This document shows positions 17,492 to 28,169 of a stretch of 64,000 nucleotides of DNA, piece after piece. This stretch comes from Pseudoalteromonas rubra (GTDB lineage: Bacteria > Pseudomonadota > Gammaproteobacteria > Enterobacterales > Alteromonadaceae). Location: positions 248,001 through 312,000 of the forward strand of contig NZ_AHCD03000043.1 of NCBI RefSeq assembly GCF_000238295.3. Direction: 5' to 3'. Under the pieces are notes generated by a model that made no database searches, had not been told where the DNA came from, and was given only the letters and a program-made list of their open reading frames with translations. The number at the start of each line of letters is the position of its first letter. Positions within the stretch are counted from its first letter, which is position 1. Position numbers and translations under genes: made by a program.

Positions 17492-19326
17492 TCCGGTTCG
17501 GTGCGCCTATATTTTGGTTGTTAGGCCTGTTTCTCAGCGTATCTGTTATGGCCACTGAGCTTGCTTCTCCTGAGCAGCTGGAAAAGTCGCTGGCCGGGTT
17601 GAACGAAACACTGAAAAGTGATTTTGACCTGTCGATGCTCCCTGAACTCAGAGCGTTGCGGCGCGACGCTCAGGCGATTGATGCGCTGGAAATTGTCGCA
17701 CAAACCTTATTACTGGAGGGGCAGATCCGCCAGCAATATGGCGACTATCAGCAAAGCCTGGTGTTGCATAACGATGCATTACAGCTGGCTGTCGAGCGTG
17801 AGGATCTGGCGCTGATGGCGCAAAGCCGATTAGCCATTGCCAGATTAGAAATGGACCTTGAGCGCTATAACTATGCACAACGCTCACTGGATGATGTAGA
17901 TCAGCTGATTGATCAGCTGCATAACAAGGCTCAGGCAACGCCCTATGTGGCTCACCGATTATTATTGGCACACAGGTTATGGCAAGGCTACCTGTATGTT
18001 TTGCTGGGGAGTTATCATCAAGCCGTTGCGGCCCTGCATACGGAAGACCTGGTGGTAACCGGCACGCCAGAACTCCTTGATAAACTGCTGCTGGTCAGGG
18101 CCTGGGCATTGCTAAAACTGGGCCGTTATCAGCGGGCACAGCCTATCCTCAATCAGGTTGCTCAAAGTAACATTCTCATTCGTAATCAGCGCATGCGGAT
18201 CCGGTTTAACTTGCTGCAATCCATGGCCTGGTTGCAGGCCGGAGAGTTTCAAAAAACACTTGGTACGGCAATGCCTGCGTTAATGGAAACTTTTACAACC
18301 CGGTTCTTAGAAGAGCAGGCTGATTTGCAGTTTGTGTTGTCCAATGCTTATGTCCAGCTGGGTGACTACCAGCAGGCGCATTTATATCTGAAGCGCTATG
18401 CCCTGAGCAAAGATGCACTCAACTTTCAAAAACGCAACAATAAGTTGTTGCAACTGGAGTCGCAGTACGCGCTGGCCACACAAAAACAGCAGTTGAGTTT
18501 GCTGGAAAAAGATAATGCGATACAGGCACAAGAGATTTTCCGTCACCAACAAATTTTGGAAAATACACGCCTCGCGCAGCAACGTGGTGCATTGTTGCTT
18601 ATTCTGGCGTTGGCATTGTTGGGATTCTTATATTGGCGTTGGCAGAACAAGCGTTATTTGTCATTACTGGAAGAGCAAGTAAAACAGAGAACCGCTGAGC
18701 TGGATGAGCGAAATCGTCGATTGCAGGCGCTCAGTTATTCAGACAGCCTGACAGGCTTGCACAACCGCCATTACTTTTTTAGCGCGGCAGACAAATTACT
18801 CGTGCAATCCCAGGATGTGTCGCAGAGCACGATTTTTTGCCTGATAGATATCGACCATTTTAAACAGATCAATGACAGTTATGGTCATGCCACTGGTGAT
18901 GTGGTGTTACAGCAATTTGCAGAGGTGGTCACGAGTCAGCTCAGGGCACAGGATGAGTTGGTACGTTGGGGCGGCGAAGAGTTTTTGCTGGTAATGCCTC
19001 AGACAGACATGACAACAGCACAGCAGGTTGTTGAAAGGCTCCACAATGCTGTGGCGCAGTGTGTGTTTAGTCACGATGAACAACCGCTGAGCTGTACTTG
19101 CTCTATTGGTTTTGCCGCGTATCCCTTACGCCTGGCTGATGCGCAGCTTGCGAGCTGGGAGCAGGTACTGGAACTGGCTGATAATTGCTTGTATCGTGCA
19201 AAGAATGGCGGGCGCAATGCCTGGGTAGGGCTGAAATTACCCGCTCAGCCATTGGCTATGACCTTTGAGCAACTGCAGCAAAATATGGAAACGTTTACCG
19301 TCACCAGTACTCAGCTTGCGGGTTAG
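17488..19326 (+). CDS. Membrane diguanylate cyclase with periplasmic TPR-like sensor
   Basis: A 612-aa protein. A signal peptide or first membrane segment (5-22) is followed by about 340 residues of helical TPR-like repeats ('QQYGDYQQSLVLHNDALQLA', 'LVQLGDY'-type motifs), then a membrane segment near 370-388 ('LLLILALALLGFLYW'), a short coiled coil and a GGDEF domain. The cyclase looks active: 'DSLTGLHNRHYF', 'IDIDHFKQINDSYGH' and the active-site GGEEF in 'VRWGGEEFLLVM'. The allosteric product site RxxD is present five residues before it (RAQD). It is coupled to the binding-protein-like gene upstream, so it likely turns a periplasmic signal into c-di-GMP. Confidence 0.92.
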   Translation: MIRFGAPIFWLLGLFLSVSVMATELASPEQLEKSLAGLNETLKSDFDLSMLPELRALRRDAQAIDALEIVAQTLLLEGQIRQQYGDYQQSLVLHNDALQLAVEREDLALMAQSRLAIARLEMDLERYNYAQRSLDDVDQLIDQLHNKAQATPYVAHRLLLAHRLWQGYLYVLLGSYHQAVAALHTEDLVVTGTPELLDKLLLVRAWALLKLGRYQRAQPILNQVAQSNILIRNQRMRIRFNLLQSMAWLQAGEFQKTLGTAMPALMETFTTRFLEEQADLQFVLSNAYVQLGDYQQAHLYLKRYALSKDALNFQKRNNKLLQLESQYALATQKQQLSLLEKDNAIQAQEIFRHQQILENTRLAQQRGALLLILALALLGFLYWRWQNKRYLSLLEEQVKQRTAELDERNRRLQALSYSDSLTGLHNRHYFFSAADKLLVQSQDVSQSTIFCLIDIDHFKQINDSYGHATGDVVLQQFAEVVTSQLRAQDELVRWGGEEFLLVMPQTDMTTAQQVVERLHNAVAQCVFSHDEQPLSCTCSIGFAAYPLRLADAQLASWEQVLELADNCLYRAKNGGRNAWVGLKLPAQPLAMTFEQLQQNMETFTVTSTQLAG

Positions 19327-19443
19327 TGGTGGCATTTTGCATAGTTTCTAATGATAAAGTATTTAAATAATTAAGCGGCTCAGTTTAAAACACCCCGGCT
19401 TGGTCTATGCTGATTAGATTAAGGAAATGTGGAAGGTTTGCAC

Positions 19444-21567
19444 GTGAGACTGAACTTGCCCGACAATGCGAGAATACTGATCGTCGATGATGACCCCAGT
19501 AGCATACTGATCATCAAAAAAGCCGTAAGTGACTTAGGCGAGGTGTTCTCCACCTCTGAAGCCAGCTATGCTTTGATGCTGATTAAAGAGATCCAACCCC
19601 ATGTGATTTTGCTTGATATCGACATGGGCGAATACAATGGCGTGGATATTTGCCGCACACTGAAAAGTGACCCGCAAACAGCCCACTACACAATTGTTTT
19701 TATTACTGCAAGTCGTGACCCCAATACAGAATTCAAATCTCTGACTGAAGGCGGTGCTGACTATATTTCGAAACCGATAGACCTGAAAACCTGTCGTATG
19801 CGGGTTTATAACCAGCTGGCGATCGTGGCTTATCAGGATGCACTGGAAAGTACCACAGAGTCATTATTGCGAGAGAAAGAGCTCTTTCAGGTGACGCTCA
19901 ACTCGATCGGTGATGCCGTTATCGCCACAGATAAAGCAGGCTACGTAAGTTATATGAACCCGGTGGCGGAACGCTTGACCGGTATTGCGGCCAGTTATGC
20001 CCTGGGCTCACCGATTGAAGCTGTGATGGACTTACGTGACGCCACCACGCAGAGCGAATCAATCAATCCTGCCAGAAGAGCACTTACCGAAAAGCGCAAC
20101 GTGGCAATGGCCTTAAACTGTCAATTACACAGCAAAGATGGTCAGATATATCGGGTCGAAGATACTGCTTCACCTATTCGTGGTGAAGACGGGACGGTAT
20201 TAGGGTCGGTGATGGTGTTTCATGATGTGAGTGAGTCGGTTGCGATGGCAGTGCAAATGAACTTCTTAACCAACAATGACCAGCTGACTGGCCTGCCAAA
20301 CCGGGTACTCCTTCACGACAGGTTGCAACATGCAATAGCCAGTGCCCGGATATCGAATATGCACATAGCTGTCTTATTGATAGATATAGATCACTTTAAA
20401 TATATCAATGATGCGCTGGGCCATCATTTAGGCGATGAACTGATTAAGAAGGTCGCGAAGCGACTGGAGTCGGTGATTGATCCCAATGCGTCACTGGCGC
20501 GGGTGGGAGGAGATGAGTTCGTTTTGCTGTTAGAAGAGGTTCGCTCTGCCAGTTATGTGTCGGTTGTAGCAAACAACCTGATTGCCAGTTTTAAAGAACC
20601 ATTTCTGCTTGAGCAAAAAGAGTATCAGATTTCAGTCAGCATAGGTGTGAGCATGTCATTGTTGGATGCCCACGAAGAAGCGGTGCTGATGCGCCATGCT
20701 GATGTCGCTATGTATCGGGCCAAAAACCAGGGTCGAAATACGGTGTGTTTTTTTTCTCAGGAGCTTGAAGCTGAGTTAATGAAACGGCATGAGCTGGAGT
20801 TGTTGTTGCGTGAAACGTTGGATGCAGACGCGTTAACGGTGTTTTTTCAGCCTCAGATTGCCATTGACTCCGGTTGCGTGTGTGGTTTCGAAGCCCTTGC
20901 GCGGCTCAAAGAAAAATCAGGCACACTGGTTGCGCCTCAGGAGTTTATTTCGCTGGCCGAAGAGCTCGGTTTAATCGACGAATTGGGTGAACAAGTTTTG
21001 CAAAAAAGTTGTGCATTCGGACGTCGTTTGTTGGATCAGGGGGTGACGCTTAAAGTCAGTGTTAATGTGTCGTCTCAGCAACTGAAGCATGCTCTGTTTG
21101 TCGATCAGGTTGCAAGGTGCCTGGAGAAGCATAAGTTACCGAGTCGGCAGTTAGAACTGGAAGTGACAGAAAGTGCGCTGGTTGAGAGTTTTGAACAAGT
21201 GCAATGCAAACTCGCTGAGCTGGCTGACATGGGGGTTACGATCGCCATTGACGATTTTGGAACGGGTTATTCCAGCTTGTCCTATCTAAAAGTTTTTCCT
21301 CTGGATGTACTTAAAATCGATAAATCATTCATACAAGATATCGCAGCAGGCGAGCATCATTTTGGCATTGTACAGACAATCGTATTACTAGCGCGCTCCC
21401 TTGGCCTCAAGCTGGTGGCCGAAGGCGTAGAGACAGACTCCCAGGTCAGCGAGCTCAAATCACTCAAATGTGACGTAGCACAGGGCTATTTTTATGCCAG
21501 GCCCATGGACAGCCAGAGCGCATTTAAGTATGCACTGACGCACTCCCCCGGCAAAGACCAAGCTTAG
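19444..21567 (+). CDS. Response regulator with PAS, GGDEF and EAL domains
   Basis: A protein of about 707 aa. The GTG at 19444 is preferred because GGAAGG lies 6 bases before it; an in-frame GTG at 19429 (5 codons longer) has AAGGA only 3 bases away. Residues 1-120 are a receiver domain ('ILIVDDDPSS', Asp in 'VILLDIDMGEYNGVDI', 'YISKPID'). PAS follows (about 145-265), then GGDEF with intact 'ARVGGDEFVLLLEEV' but no RxxD product site. The EAL domain keeps its catalytic residues: 'FEALARLKE', 'ELEVTESALV', 'IAIDDFGTGYSSLSYL', 'KIDKSFIQDI' and 'AEGVET'. Phosphodiesterase activity is thus likely; cyclase activity is possible. Monocistronic. Confidence 0.92.
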   Translation: MRLNLPDNARILIVDDDPSSILIIKKAVSDLGEVFSTSEASYALMLIKEIQPHVILLDIDMGEYNGVDICRTLKSDPQTAHYTIVFITASRDPNTEFKSLTEGGADYISKPIDLKTCRMRVYNQLAIVAYQDALESTTESLLREKELFQVTLNSIGDAVIATDKAGYVSYMNPVAERLTGIAASYALGSPIEAVMDLRDATTQSESINPARRALTEKRNVAMALNCQLHSKDGQIYRVEDTASPIRGEDGTVLGSVMVFHDVSESVAMAVQMNFLTNNDQLTGLPNRVLLHDRLQHAIASARISNMHIAVLLIDIDHFKYINDALGHHLGDELIKKVAKRLESVIDPNASLARVGGDEFVLLLEEVRSASYVSVVANNLIASFKEPFLLEQKEYQISVSIGVSMSLLDAHEEAVLMRHADVAMYRAKNQGRNTVCFFSQELEAELMKRHELELLLRETLDADALTVFFQPQIAIDSGCVCGFEALARLKEKSGTLVAPQEFISLAEELGLIDELGEQVLQKSCAFGRRLLDQGVTLKVSVNVSSQQLKHALFVDQVARCLEKHKLPSRQLELEVTESALVESFEQVQCKLAELADMGVTIAIDDFGTGYSSLSYLKVFPLDVLKIDKSFIQDIAAGEHHFGIVQTIVLLARSLGLKLVAEGVETDSQVSELKSLKCDVAQGYFYARPMDSQSAFKYALTHSPGKDQA

Positions 21568-21778
21568 GGAGTGGAGTGTATGTTGGCGGCCTATCTGTGA
21601 GTGGAAATATCGTGGAGTGTCAGGGCTTTTCAGCTTTTCTTGAAAAAAAATGACTGTGGCCCTGTAATGCCGGTTGCATAGGCTATAGTTTGCATATGCA
21701 TACCATTTTGGTGGGGTGGTTGCGGTCTTACACTTTGAGAGCCGCCAAAAACTCGTCTGCTGGGTTAAAAGGTCATAT

Positions 21779-24700
21779 ATGATAGGGATTCTGTCTGTTA
21801 AAAAAAATAAGCAAACGCGCTGGTTTGCGGGCGCTTTCAGCGTATGTTTGTTGTTGATGATAGTGTTGGCTTTGATTTTCTTCGAACGCAAGTTGCAAGG
21901 AGAAGTGCAGTTTGAAGTAGAAAACCAGCTCAGGCAGAGTGCAGCACATATCGCAGAGCAATTTGAGCGGCGTTACCGGGCAGATTTAAGCTATTTGCAC
22001 TTTCTAAAAGATACACCACCTTTTCCGGGCATTGCCCGTGCACTGAAAAATAATGGGGTCGATCCACAGGATAACCAGCCCATTGATTTGTGGAAATCTC
22101 GCATTGCGACCATTTTTAGGTCTCTGATCCATAACAATGCTGAGTTATTGCAGTTGCGTATCATCATGCCGGACGGTCGTGAGTTTGTCCGGGTTGATCG
22201 GCGCCGGGGCAAAGTAGAGCGGATCCCCGAAGCCAAGTTGCAGGACAAATCGCATAAAGATTATGTTCAGGAAACTCTGGACTTGTCTGAAGAAATGCAC
22301 TTTGCATCGCGTATTTCCCTGAATTTTGAAAATAACAAAGTGCAACGACCATTTACCCCGGTTTTGCGTATTGCCATGCCTCTGTTTGATGCCGACAACG
22401 ACCTGTTTGGCTTGTTGGTGCTCAACTCCAGTGCGAAGCAGTTAATCGAATTGCTGGACAGTGACACGGGTGAGTATTACCTGACTGACCATCAGGGGCA
22501 TTATATCTACGGACCTGATACTGTGTTTCATTACACCCGGGATCTGGGCAGACCGCGCATGTTCGACGATGATTTCAAATTACACAGTACTGCCAAGGGT
22601 CGTGTTGATGGGGTGTATAAGCACGGCACAGATACCCTTCAGGTCGCGATACAGCAAGAGCTGAATAGCGGTTATCAGGGCCCGGGGCATGAGATGTTTA
22701 TCACGGCAATTGCGCTCCCGCAACAGTCCTCGGCATTGCTAAATGAACGACGCTTGTCGAGTTATATGCTGTTAGCCGTGGTGACCTTAGTATTACTGTT
22801 ATTTATGGGCGGCATTGTTGTTTTCTATCGTAATCGTGAGCGCTATCAGGAAGATAAAGCCGTCTATGAATCGATTATTGATGGTGCGGACGAGCCCATT
22901 ATCAGCTTTGATACACAGCTTAACGTACAGACATATAACAGTGCGTCTTTGTTGATATTTCCCAGTCTCGCGGCCAGTGAGCGACAGCACAATATTACCG
23001 ATTTGATTGAGCTGCCTATGGACCGTTTGCAGGGCGCTGTGTGCTATTTTAAGAGCGAGGGAGCACCCAAGGATACTGACTGGTACGAGCACTACACCGT
23101 ACAGGATGAAGTTCGGCATGTGAATTTCAAAGTTTCGCCGGTGCGAGGTCCGGATAACCAGTTGGTCGGGGTTACCTTGTTTGGTCGTGATACAACAAAA
23201 GAAAAGCTCAGTGAGCAGCAGGTAAAAAGTGCGAATGAAAGCTTGGAGCGGCAGGTTAAAGAGCGCACCGGGGAGTTGGAGGCCGAAAAAGCCAAAGCGG
23301 TCAAAGCGTCTGCGGTTAAAAGCGCCTTTATCTCTACCATCAGCCATGAAATGCGCACCCCGCTCAATGGTATTCTGGGTACACTCAACCTGATCCGCCG
23401 AGAGCCGCTGACCAAGAATCAATTATCGTATCTGGAAATGACAGAAACCAGTTCTTCAACGCTGGCTTCTCTTATCAACGACATTCTAGATTTGTCTAAA
23501 ATCGAAGCGGGCAAACTAGAGCTTGAGCAAGAGCCGCTTAACCCCATTTCCGTGGTGGAGCATGTTGTGACATCCATTTCTTTAAAAGCGTATGAAAAGC
23601 AGCTTACTTTGGTGGTTGATGTTGCAGATATTGATTTTATTGAACTGGTAGGAGATGCAGGCCGGATCAAACAGGTCATCTTTAACCTGGTGAGCAATGC
23701 CATAAAATTTACCAGCAAAGGCTGTGTTTGCGTGCGGGCAGAGACGACAGAAGATGCAGGCAAGATATATTTGACGGTGGCCGTGGAAGATACCGGGGTG
23801 GGGATTGATAAAAATAACCACCATAAGATTTTCTCTGCCTTTACCCAGGAAGACAGCGGTATCAGCGCTGAGTTTGGTGGCACAGGACTTGGCTTGTCAA
23901 TTTGTAAAAACCTCTGTGAGTTGATGGGTGGGCAAATTGGCTTTGAGTCGCAAAAGAACATTGGCAGCAAGTTTTCATTTACCTTACCGTTTGCTTTGGA
24001 TACAGCAAAGGCTAAACCTCACAATGACCTGTTGGATGGGTACCGGTTTGAGCTGCATGTGGATGACGGGCGGGAGCGTACTTTCCTTTCACATGTCATT
24101 ACCAAATATGGTGGTACTTTGGTGGAGCGCAACGGAGAGTATCTGGTTGTGGATCATAATCATCCGCATATTGAAAACCTGACTGATACCACGGCATATG
24201 CTCGCACTATCGTGCTGTACAGTGAATTTTCCCAACAAAATATCGCTCCGGGGTGTTTGGCGAAACTGGTTAAGCCTATTCGTTTGGGTCATTTTCTGTC
24301 GGTATTTGATCAGAATGCGATTGAAAAGATGCTTAAAAATCAGCACCAGGTGCATGTCCCTAACATACAACATCATGCGCATAGTGACCTCAGCGGTGCG
24401 ACAGTGATGATTGTGGATGATAACCAAATTAACCGAGAAGTTGCCCGGGGGATCCTGCATGGCATCGATGCGGATGTGGTGACATATCAATCAGGCCATG
24501 AAGCTTTGAGTGCATTGCTTAACTTTGAAAAAAACAGCCAGCCGGTATTTGCTGTGTTGATGGATTGTAATATGCCAACAATGGATGGGTATCAGGCGAC
24601 GCGCTTGATCAGAGAAGGAAAGGGAGGTGAATCTTTTCGCCATATTCCGGTGATTGCAATGACAGCCAATGCGATGTCGGGGGAACGGGAGCGTTGTCTG

Positions 24701-25261
24701 GCGGCTGGTATGGATGACTACGTGACCAAGCCCATACAGCCCAAGCTGCTGTTTGATGTATTGTCTAAGTTTATGTCATATCAAAAATCGGATGAACGTC
24801 AAACGCATAGTTTGCCTGACAGCGATATTTCACAAGCAACAGAGAGTCAGAGTGCATCAAATCAAGCACAAATGGTATCGGATTTATCGGGCCAAGTACT
24901 TGATGTGAGTGGCACCATCGAACGATTGCAGGGTGACATTGAGTTGTATCAGCAAATCTGCAGGCTGTTTTATGACGCTGCGTCAGAGAAGCTATTAGCA
25001 CTGAAAGAACACTGCGATGCGCTTGCTCATGCTCAGGTCAAACAGATCAGCCATGCATTGCGTGGACAAAGTGGTGATATAGGTGCTCAAAGGCTAACCC
25101 AGTTACTGGCTAAGCTGGAAGAGAAGGCGGATCAGCAAGATGGTACGGATTACCCTGCTTTGGTGGAACGCATATCTGATCAGTTTCAGGCGCTTGAACA
25201 GGCGCTCCAGAATGAGGTATTTGAAGCCTCGGCCGTGCCGAAGAGAAGTAACGAGAGTTAA
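21779..25261 (+). CDS. Hybrid sensor histidine kinase with Cache-like sensor, two receiver-like domains and HPt
   Basis: An 1160-aa membrane kinase. The ATG at 21779 follows AAGG by 6 bases; a GTG at 21716 is in frame but lacks a good site. Membrane segments near 14-34 and 330-350 bracket a large periplasmic Cache-like domain. Then come PAS (about 360-475), a coiled coil, HisKA ('STISHEMRTPLNG', His near 523) and the ATPase ('LVSNAIKFTS', 'VEDTGVGID', 'GGTGLGLSI'). A region at about 755-850 looks like a degenerate receiver: it has 'LHVDDG' and 'LVKPIRLGHFL' but no acceptor Asp motif. A good receiver follows ('MIVDDNQINREV', 'VLMDCNMPTMDGY'), then HPt ('QISHALRGQSGDIG', His near 1092). Confidence 0.92.
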   Translation: MIGILSVKKNKQTRWFAGAFSVCLLLMIVLALIFFERKLQGEVQFEVENQLRQSAAHIAEQFERRYRADLSYLHFLKDTPPFPGIARALKNNGVDPQDNQPIDLWKSRIATIFRSLIHNNAELLQLRIIMPDGREFVRVDRRRGKVERIPEAKLQDKSHKDYVQETLDLSEEMHFASRISLNFENNKVQRPFTPVLRIAMPLFDADNDLFGLLVLNSSAKQLIELLDSDTGEYYLTDHQGHYIYGPDTVFHYTRDLGRPRMFDDDFKLHSTAKGRVDGVYKHGTDTLQVAIQQELNSGYQGPGHEMFITAIALPQQSSALLNERRLSSYMLLAVVTLVLLLFMGGIVVFYRNRERYQEDKAVYESIIDGADEPIISFDTQLNVQTYNSASLLIFPSLAASERQHNITDLIELPMDRLQGAVCYFKSEGAPKDTDWYEHYTVQDEVRHVNFKVSPVRGPDNQLVGVTLFGRDTTKEKLSEQQVKSANESLERQVKERTGELEAEKAKAVKASAVKSAFISTISHEMRTPLNGILGTLNLIRREPLTKNQLSYLEMTETSSSTLASLINDILDLSKIEAGKLELEQEPLNPISVVEHVVTSISLKAYEKQLTLVVDVADIDFIELVGDAGRIKQVIFNLVSNAIKFTSKGCVCVRAETTEDAGKIYLTVAVEDTGVGIDKNNHHKIFSAFTQEDSGISAEFGGTGLGLSICKNLCELMGGQIGFESQKNIGSKFSFTLPFALDTAKAKPHNDLLDGYRFELHVDDGRERTFLSHVITKYGGTLVERNGEYLVVDHNHPHIENLTDTTAYARTIVLYSEFSQQNIAPGCLAKLVKPIRLGHFLSVFDQNAIEKMLKNQHQVHVPNIQHHAHSDLSGATVMIVDDNQINREVARGILHGIDADVVTYQSGHEALSALLNFEKNSQPVFAVLMDCNMPTMDGYQATRLIREGKGGESFRHIPVIAMTANAMSGERERCLAAGMDDYVTKPIQPKLLFDVLSKFMSYQKSDERQTHSLPDSDISQATESQSASNQAQMVSDLSGQVLDVSGTIERLQGDIELYQQICRLFYDAASEKLLALKEHCDALAHAQVKQISHALRGQSGDIGAQRLTQLLAKLEEKADQQDGTDYPALVERISDQFQALEQALQNEVFEASAVPKRSNES

Positions 25262-25328
25262 TGCGCAATGACGCGATAGCAGGGAGTTATCTGCATATGC
25301 AAATAACCAGACGGCGGACCAGACTAAG

Positions 25329-28067
25329 ATGAGTGATGTGATAAAACCCCCAGATGGCGCACTAAGAGAAAACAGACCTCTCTGGCAGCTTATTTGGCCT
25401 TTGTTGCTTGTCATTGTGCTGGGCGCCCTGGGTGGTTGGTATAGTCACCAATCTCATTTGCAACGTATTGATGCTCGAATAAAAGGTGCTATGGCAGATG
25501 ATCTGACCCGTCTTACTCAGGCGATGGAAGAGCGAATGGCCTTGTATCGTTATGGACTGGCGGGAATGCGCGGTGCCATACAGACAGTGGGGGCGCAGAA
25601 CTTTACTTACGATCGTATGCAGCGATACACAAGCAGTCGCTATCACGAACGAGAGTTCCCGGGGGCGCGAGGGTTTGGGTTTATTCGCTTTGTTCCCACT
25701 GAAAGCAAAGCGGAGTTTGTTCAGAGCACCCGACAGCAAAGGCCTGATAAGCAGTTTAGCATTAAACAAATAACACCACATGAACAAAGCCTGTATGTGA
25801 TCCAGTTTATTGAGCCTGAATCGCGTAACAAGCAGGCAGTAGGCCTGGACATTGGCTCAGAAGCTATGCGTCGGATTGCGGCGACTGAAGCCGCCAGACG
25901 CGCTGCAGTTACATTAACTGCGCCAATCACCTTAGTACAGGCAAATCAAAAAGCGCAGCATGGCTTTTTGATACTTATGCCAGTGTATACACAAAACGAT
26001 ATCCCTAAAAATTCCACGGAGCGTATGGCTCACCTTGCAGGCTGGAGTTACAGCCCGATCCTCATTGATGAAGTGCTGGACTCGCTGAAAGGAATTAAGC
26101 GTAACCTGGTCCTCAATGTCAGGGATGTCGACCGTCAGAATAGCACTTTGTTCTTTAGTCACGGAGAGCTGCAAGCAGAACTGAGTCAATATCGCGTTCA
26201 CAGTGTCAGCCAGCTGTATGGCAGAACCTGGCGGTTGGAGCTCAGCCCCACCACAAATTACATTGAGGCACTGGGGTTACCGAGTCAATACAGAGCGGTG
26301 CGAGAAGCCGTGATGGTCACACTGGCATTAATGCTGGTGGTGTTTTGCGTACAGCTGCTGATATTACGCGTGCACCAGTCTAAAGCACACCAGCTGGATT
26401 TATCTGAAACACGGGAAAAAGCCCTGTCAGAGGCCAATGCGGTGCTGGAACAAAAAGTGCTTGCACGAACAGCTGAAATAGAACAAGTGGGGGTATTACA
26501 GCGCAGCATTTTAGCCAGTGCGACCTACTCAGTGATAGCAACCGATGTTCAGGGAGTGATCACGGTTTTTAACCCTGCGGCGGAGAAGCTCTTGGGTTAT
26601 AAAGCGCAAGAGATGATAGGTAAATGTACACCCGCAGTGTTTCATCTGGAACTGGAAGTGGCACAGCGCGCTGAACAGTTAACGGCAGAGCTGGGTTACC
26701 CTGTAGAGCCCGGTTTTGAAGCTTTTGTCGCAAAAGCACGTCTTGGCAAAAACGATGTAAACAATTGGACTTATGTCAAAAAGAGTATGCAATTGACGCC
26801 GGTGCGCCTGAGTGTATCGCGCCTTCAGGACAACCATGGTAAGTTGGTTGGCTTTTTGGGGGTTGCTTACGACCTGACTGAACAGTTGGAGCATGAACAG
26901 GCACTGGCGGAAGCGAAGCAAGTGGCCGAGCATGCAACGCGGGCCAAATCAGAATTTTTGGCCAATATGAGCCATGAGATACGCACGCCCATGAATGGCT
27001 TGTACGGTACTTTACAGCTGTTGAGTGAGGAGACACTGTCTGGCAGAGCCAGGGAGTATCTGGATAAAGCCACTTATTCGGCCAAGGCATTAATCACCAT
27101 CATCAATGATATTCTGGACTTTTCTAAGATTGAGGCAGGGAAACTCTCATTAGAGGTACGGCCATTCAATTTGACGGAATTGATCAGCCATATTCAGACA
27201 GACTTACAGGCTGTGGCCACCCAGAAAGGGATTTATTTGAGTGTCGTTGAGCATTCTGGTCATGCCTGCTGGGAGGGGGATGCCGTCAGGGTTCGACAAA
27301 TACTCCTCAACTTAATCTCTAATGCGATTAAATTTACTCAAAAAGGGGGAGTGGACCTTGAAATCGAGGAGGTGCAGGGCGAACCCGGTGTGGTGTTTAG
27401 TGTGCGCGATACAGGCGTGGGTATCGGTAAAGAAGCATTAGGCCGGCTGTTTCAGCGTTTTGAGCAGGCCGACAAGTCCACGACTCGCAAGTTTGGGGGA
27501 AGCGGGCTGGGGCTATCCATTACGCATTCTCTGGTTGAACTGATGGGGGGCACCATTGAGGTGCAAAGTATGGAAAACGTGGGCAGTGTTTTTACGGTGT
27601 ACCTGCCACTTGAGAAAAGCGCACAGTCGCAGGCCGAGTTGTCCGAGGATGGGATCGCGCTTCCTGATCTAACCGGCGTACGGGTGTTAGTTGCAGAAGA
27701 CAATGAGATTAACCAATTGGTGGTTCGCGCGTTGCTGAATAAGTGTAATGCAGACATCACAATGGTATGGAACGGTCAAGAGGCTGTCGAGCAGGTGGCG
27801 CAGCAGTGCCCGGAGTTTGTGTTAATGGATATCCAGATGCCAGTGATGGATGGCGTCGAGGCATGTAAACTTATAAAACAGCAGCACCCGGCATTGCCAG
27901 TGATAGCCCTGACTGCTAATGTGTTAACCGAAGACAGGCAAAAGTATCAGCATGCAGGTTTTGATGGCTATATCGCAAAACCAATAGAACAAAAAGTGCT
28001 TTGGCAGGTGATTTCAGCACATGCACCGCAACCCAATAGGATGGCGGGTCGGCTGAAATTCCTATAA
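25329..28067 (+). CDS. CHASE-domain hybrid sensor histidine kinase
   Basis: A 912-aa membrane kinase. Membrane segments near 20-40 and 325-345 flank a CHASE domain; its signature is seen in 'MALYRYGLAGMRGAIQTVG', 'REFPGARGFGFIRFVP' and 'AVGLDIGSEAMRR'. PAS (about 390-515), HisKA ('NMSHEIRTPMNGLYG', His near 549), ATPase ('LISNAIKFTQ', 'VRDTGVGIG', 'GGSGLGLSI') and a C-terminal receiver ('VLVAEDNEINQLV', 'FVLMDIQMPVMDGV', 'YIAKPIE') follow. There is no HPt domain, so the phosphate must pass to a separate HPt or the receiver is regulatory. It starts 67 bases after the preceding kinase; the two may be co-transcribed. Confidence 0.93.
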   Translation: MSDVIKPPDGALRENRPLWQLIWPLLLVIVLGALGGWYSHQSHLQRIDARIKGAMADDLTRLTQAMEERMALYRYGLAGMRGAIQTVGAQNFTYDRMQRYTSSRYHEREFPGARGFGFIRFVPTESKAEFVQSTRQQRPDKQFSIKQITPHEQSLYVIQFIEPESRNKQAVGLDIGSEAMRRIAATEAARRAAVTLTAPITLVQANQKAQHGFLILMPVYTQNDIPKNSTERMAHLAGWSYSPILIDEVLDSLKGIKRNLVLNVRDVDRQNSTLFFSHGELQAELSQYRVHSVSQLYGRTWRLELSPTTNYIEALGLPSQYRAVREAVMVTLALMLVVFCVQLLILRVHQSKAHQLDLSETREKALSEANAVLEQKVLARTAEIEQVGVLQRSILASATYSVIATDVQGVITVFNPAAEKLLGYKAQEMIGKCTPAVFHLELEVAQRAEQLTAELGYPVEPGFEAFVAKARLGKNDVNNWTYVKKSMQLTPVRLSVSRLQDNHGKLVGFLGVAYDLTEQLEHEQALAEAKQVAEHATRAKSEFLANMSHEIRTPMNGLYGTLQLLSEETLSGRAREYLDKATYSAKALITIINDILDFSKIEAGKLSLEVRPFNLTELISHIQTDLQAVATQKGIYLSVVEHSGHACWEGDAVRVRQILLNLISNAIKFTQKGGVDLEIEEVQGEPGVVFSVRDTGVGIGKEALGRLFQRFEQADKSTTRKFGGSGLGLSITHSLVELMGGTIEVQSMENVGSVFTVYLPLEKSAQSQAELSEDGIALPDLTGVRVLVAEDNEINQLVVRALLNKCNADITMVWNGQEAVEQVAQQCPEFVLMDIQMPVMDGVEACKLIKQQHPALPVIALTANVLTEDRQKYQHAGFDGYIAKPIEQKVLWQVISAHAPQPNRMAGRLKFL

Positions 28068-28169
28068 TGAGCTATGATAGTAGTACCCTCGTTAATTAAC
28101 TCAGGCTGTCAGACCTGTCTTAGTGTGGGTGTTAAGTGGCATAACCCTGGGTAAACGGGATGGAATTCG

